A stretch of DNA of 64,000 nucleotides. Source: Xylocopa sonorina. Lineage: Eukaryota; Arthropoda; Insecta; Hymenoptera; Apidae. The stretch covers positions 10,160,033 through 10,224,032 of the forward strand of contig NC_135194.1 in assembly GCF_050948175.1 (NCBI RefSeq). The letters run 5' to 3'. The notes below the pieces were generated by a model, which saw nothing but the letters and a program-made list of their open reading frames with translations, searched no databases and had not been told where the DNA came from. Made by a program: the position numbers and the translations under genes. Positions 60,709 to 64,000 of the stretch are shown here, piece by piece. Within the stretch, counting starts at the first letter, position 1, and the number at the start of each line of letters is the position of its first letter.

Positions 60709-60915
60709 ATGGCAGAATGGACTGAATCCACGAATAAGGGGTGCAACGCTGAAGCCTCCCTATATCAGATATGTTCTGACTTAAACAACGCGCATTTCAA
60801 CCCCCGTTTACTGTTCGCATGTAACAGGTCCACGAGAATCCCAATTCAGTCAGCAGTAATATACGAGTTTGTAATTACCCACTATGTTCCCACTGTCGTT
60901 CTCGCCGAAAGCTGA
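60709..60915 (+). CDS. candidate small ORF, 68 codons, unrecognised
   Basis: ATG at 60709 has a near-ideal context (A at -3, G at +4) and the peptide is balanced: acidic start, Asn/Cys/Ser-rich centre, hydrophobic C-terminal third ending Ala-Glu-Ser. There is no run of Arg/Ser and no recognised domain. A different plus frame (60575-60784) overlaps its first half. Length is within chance. It is listed because context and composition coincide. Confidence 0.09.
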   Translation: MAEWTESTNKGCNAEASLYQICSDLNNAHFNPRLLFACNRSTRIPIQSAVIYEFVITHYVPTVVLAES

Positions 60916-61130
60916 CCATTCCAGCGCCTCTTGTTCATGCATATTACCAACGATAAGCTGCAAGTACTACGCGCACATGATTCTGAAGCTTCGAACCATC
61001 GTGTACCTGTTATTTCTAGGTTTCCGTCGATTGATTCGTCGATACACACGCATGTGTACTTGAATATACGCGAACCTTAACTAATTCAACGACCACGTTT
61101 CTTTCATGGACTATAAATCAGATCTGGCAG
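60916..61130. other. non-coding stretch
   Basis: Nothing recognised. Confidence 0.5.
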
Positions 61131-61135
61131 ATGCG

Positions 61136-61185
61136 CAGCAGTAACGATCGCGTAACGATTACGCCATCTCGCGTAACGACTGCTG
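61136..61185. promoter_or_regulatory. dyad enclosing three GTAACGA motifs
   Basis: CAGCAGT (61136-61142) and ACTGCTG (61179-61185) are exact reverse complements. Between and overlapping them GTAACGA occurs at 61141, 61152 and 61173, twice within CGCGTAACGA. It may be a multi-site protein-binding element or a stem-loop. The factor is unknown. Confidence 0.2.
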
Positions 61186-63100
61186 TCATAAACTTCACAT
61201 TTTTTATGCAACTAATTTTTGCAAAACGCGTTTCGTAATGGAAAATCTGAAACGTCACTCGAATGGTACTTCCTCGAATCGAGTAGCGTCAGAGTAATTT
61301 TCGAAGCAACTCGCGAACGTGATTGCTATAGCACAAAGTGTGTCTAATCTCAGATATTACGTTAATTATTGTATTTATTAGAAGCGAACAAAGTGGGATA
61401 AATATCTCAGAATTCTTTGCACTCTGAAACGATCTTAGAACAATGTTACCTTCGAACAGATACGATATGTTCGCGATCTTTACGAAACTTCGCCATCGAG
61501 CGGCTATCTCGAGAACAGTGTTAGACAGAAAGGCTATGATTTCGCAGAGTTTAATTTCGCGATGCTATCAGCGGGCACTGTGAAACACTTGCAAAATATC
61601 CGTGGCTACGATTCTGCCGCGATTCGACGCGACGCGTACGCGTTCGCCTCATGCAAATCCGCAGTTAGGTGCACGCTTTTATAATATAAGCCATGGCGGC
61701 GGTGAGGTGCAATTACCGATGCAACGGTTGTTGCCAGCCACGCCGTTCGACTTATTTTTCTTCTCACGCTTGTACCCACTTACGTACGCTCGTAACGACC
61801 CTGTCAACTCCCTGCTACAGCCGCGTATCCCCTCGTGACTTTAGGAAAAACACGGGATGATACGTCGTTAAGGTAAAAACTGTGCCAGAGCAGACAGAAC
61901 GGGGCGGAAGACTTGCTCCCCCGGCGTTTCCGCTCCCAGTAGATTCTCTAGTGTCGTAGCTAATTGTAAATGGTCGCTACTCTCGTTTTTAAGTAATCGT
62001 AGCTACTGTTTTGTCGCGTATGGAGATTCGTGCTGGTACTTGTTCTTTACTCGTTCCTGCTTAGTTTCATTTGATTTTGCAACGAAACGTAGAGTCTCGA
62101 AAGAATTGCGACGGTCGAGTGCTCGCTTGCGAGTGATGGACCGCCATTTTGTCGACGGATGCGACGACGCTTGGACAGCATGAGAAGTTGTTTTAAGTGT
62201 CGAGACTGATCCGTATGAAATTTACACTTGCATATTTTTCTGCGACGAAGGTAGATTTTTTTTTTATGAATGGAACCTTCTTTTAATTAAGAATCCTATT
62301 GAAACTCAATCTCGTTCAATATTGTTTTAAGAAAGAGGAACTTGTAATCTGACTCTTGCACTGAAATAATCCCAATCGCGATTAATTGGGAGACAGTGTA
62401 TTAAAATGGAACAAAGTGTAGAGTCCAGTCGGGTTCATCGACTGAATAATCAGAGGCTGCGCGTAGCTAATTAAGCTTCGGTAAGGAAAGAATCGGGTTC
62501 ACCTAATTTCTAATACAGAACGGAACCTAACCGTGCGAACGCCACTCATTTTTCTCTTCGATCCTAAAGATTAAGCCTGCGAAATGAGCAGCCAGCACAA
62601 TTCAGTTTCTACGTTGCGGCTATAATTACGCGATGTACTTTCTAACAAGCTGATTGCGCTCCATTTCCATGAAACCCCATCTTTTTACTGTTACGTCGCG
62701 GAAAAACAGAGCTACCGCCGTGTATATTTTCATCGAGAAATGCAAAACGAATCGCGTGCGGTAATGTAAACCTCGCAGCTTCCTGGGAATCTATCTTTGA
62801 AAGAAAAATCTTCGACTTTACACCACATAGACCTTGTTACTATTGACAGATCGCTAAAGGTAATTATGCAAACGTTCAAGGGAGAATAACCGTTCCTCCA
62901 TTATTTTCTCTTCTCTCACCCACTTGCGAACTATATTAAATCCCAAACGATACGAAGTCGCGCACAGGTCTACATTACAGACACCGTATTGGATTTGCGC
63001 GACTGTTCAAATAAACGGATCGATTTCATTAGTTTTGCCGCTTAATTAAAGTATTTATTTACAGAAAGATCGTCTCGGGTTTCTAATTAGAATCTCTAGC
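61186..63100. other. non-coding stretch
   Basis: ATGCAAAT (61651) lies 20 bases left of a TATA-like TTTTATAATATAAG (61677), and GCCATGGCG follows, but the short frames there are unrecognised. The rest is AT-rich. Confidence 0.45.
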
Positions 63101-64000
63101 CCTAGGAAGTTCCCGCTCGTTTCTCAATAGCGTGTGACACGAACTTACGAGAGCGCCGGAAATCAAACTGGAACTCGAGATTGCCAGCTGATCCGCCGAA
63201 TCAAGAATGCGCGCGTAGAGGAGGTTTCACGGGAATACTCGCGTTCGCGTTGCTCAAAAACCGCGAAATCGAATAGAACTTCGCTCGAAAACAATGCAGC
63301 CTCGATGCGAGACGTCTGTTCCCTTTAAAATTAAAACGGGATCGGATCAGCTGTAATTGATCGCGCGACCACCTTCGTTTCGACATCGTTCGAACGAGTC
63401 CGCCAAGTCTCGACTCGACAATTGCCTCCCTTGGAACCCATTGAACATTGCAGCGAAATAAAGCGGAACGACAATGTGAAATTGTTCCATTCGCGGGAGC
63501 GCATGAAAAACATTATCGAACGGCATCGATCGAGCGCGCTCGCGAATGCAATTGACAAGAACGGCCCTCGATACTGCTGCCGATTTTTCTCCCCTCGATG
63601 AATAATACTCGCTCGCAGACGCAACAAGCCACGGGTATCGCTTTCAATTCAAACGCCGATGAATGCGCGCCTCTCTCATTAATAAAACAGTTATGCAACG
63701 CGGGTATCTTGCCGCGGTACCGTACAACGGCTTTGAATCGAGCTCGACAAACGCAAGTTGTACGCGTGCCACGGTCCCTTGAACGCTCGCGGTAGGAATC
63801 CGATTGTTTTGAACGCCGTTCAGAATCCTCCGTTGCGGCGTTCGTGGAACTCGAACAGTAGAAATCAAACCGATTCATATTTTACTTCTGAGTTTCTTGT
63901 AACGCGGTTTCCATGTGACGCTGTACGAATCATATGGGACGATCGACTGTACGTAGACTCATTAGAGTTACACTCGAGGAAAAAGGTTAATTTTCTAGGT
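63101..64000. other. GC-richer non-coding stretch at window end
   Basis: 63150-63830 is CG-dense with mirrored frames up to 121 codons, Arg/Ser-rich, unrecognised. The last 150 bases are AT-richer. No gene seen. Confidence 0.45.

Overview
This window looks like eukaryotic, probably insect, nuclear DNA that is almost wholly intergenic or intronic. No operon-like packing, ribosome-binding sites, phage genes or long ATG-led gene series are visible. The sequence is moderately AT-rich, with many AT-rich stretches and homopolymer runs, yet CG dinucleotides (tcg, cga, cgcg) are conspicuously common in the GC-richer stretches. That lack of CpG depletion fits a hymenopteran (bee, ant or wasp) genome best. 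This assignment is inference from composition only; no gene in the window identifies the species.

I recognise no protein by family, no tRNA, rRNA, snRNA or known microRNA, and no CRISPR array. Most open frames are short, Arg/Ser-rich and mirrored on the opposite strand, as expected from unselected CpG-rich DNA. The one clear length outlier is a 309-codon ATG-led frame on the minus strand at 50083-51012; it is unrecognised. A few shorter frames (24439-24861 minus, 26786-26962 plus, 36305-36664 plus, 60709-60915 plus) are listed at low confidence because of their start context or composition.

Layout: 1-13900 alternates AT-rich DNA with GC-rich islands at about 2.2-2.85, 7.0-7.6 and 11.6-12.3 kb, plus a promoter-like stretch with TATA and CCAAT motifs near 5.6 kb. 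13.9-18.4 kb is the largest GC-rich block. It ends at a three-copy tandem array with a unit of about 172 bp (18376-18880). A diverged 107-bp direct duplication (18952 and 19886) follows. 19.9-33.6 kb is mixed, largely AT-rich and featureless. 33.6-36.7 kb has a GC-rich segment, a possibly decayed coding frame and a two-strand open region. 41.2-44.7 kb is a second strong GC-rich block, with two long strictly alternating pyrimidine-purine tracts near its right end and just beyond it. 44.6-47.8 kb holds an ancient interspersed repeat pair and a purine/GAGA tract with a TATA-Initiator candidate. 54-62 kb carries two short degenerate 16-bp-period arrays and two motif clusters with dyad symmetry that look regulatory.

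The supportable content is therefore repeats, inverted repeats and candidate regulatory elements rather than a pathway of genes. The best novelty leads are the 172-bp array, the two period-16 arrays, the interspersed pair at 44.7/47.6 kb, and the 309-codon frame.
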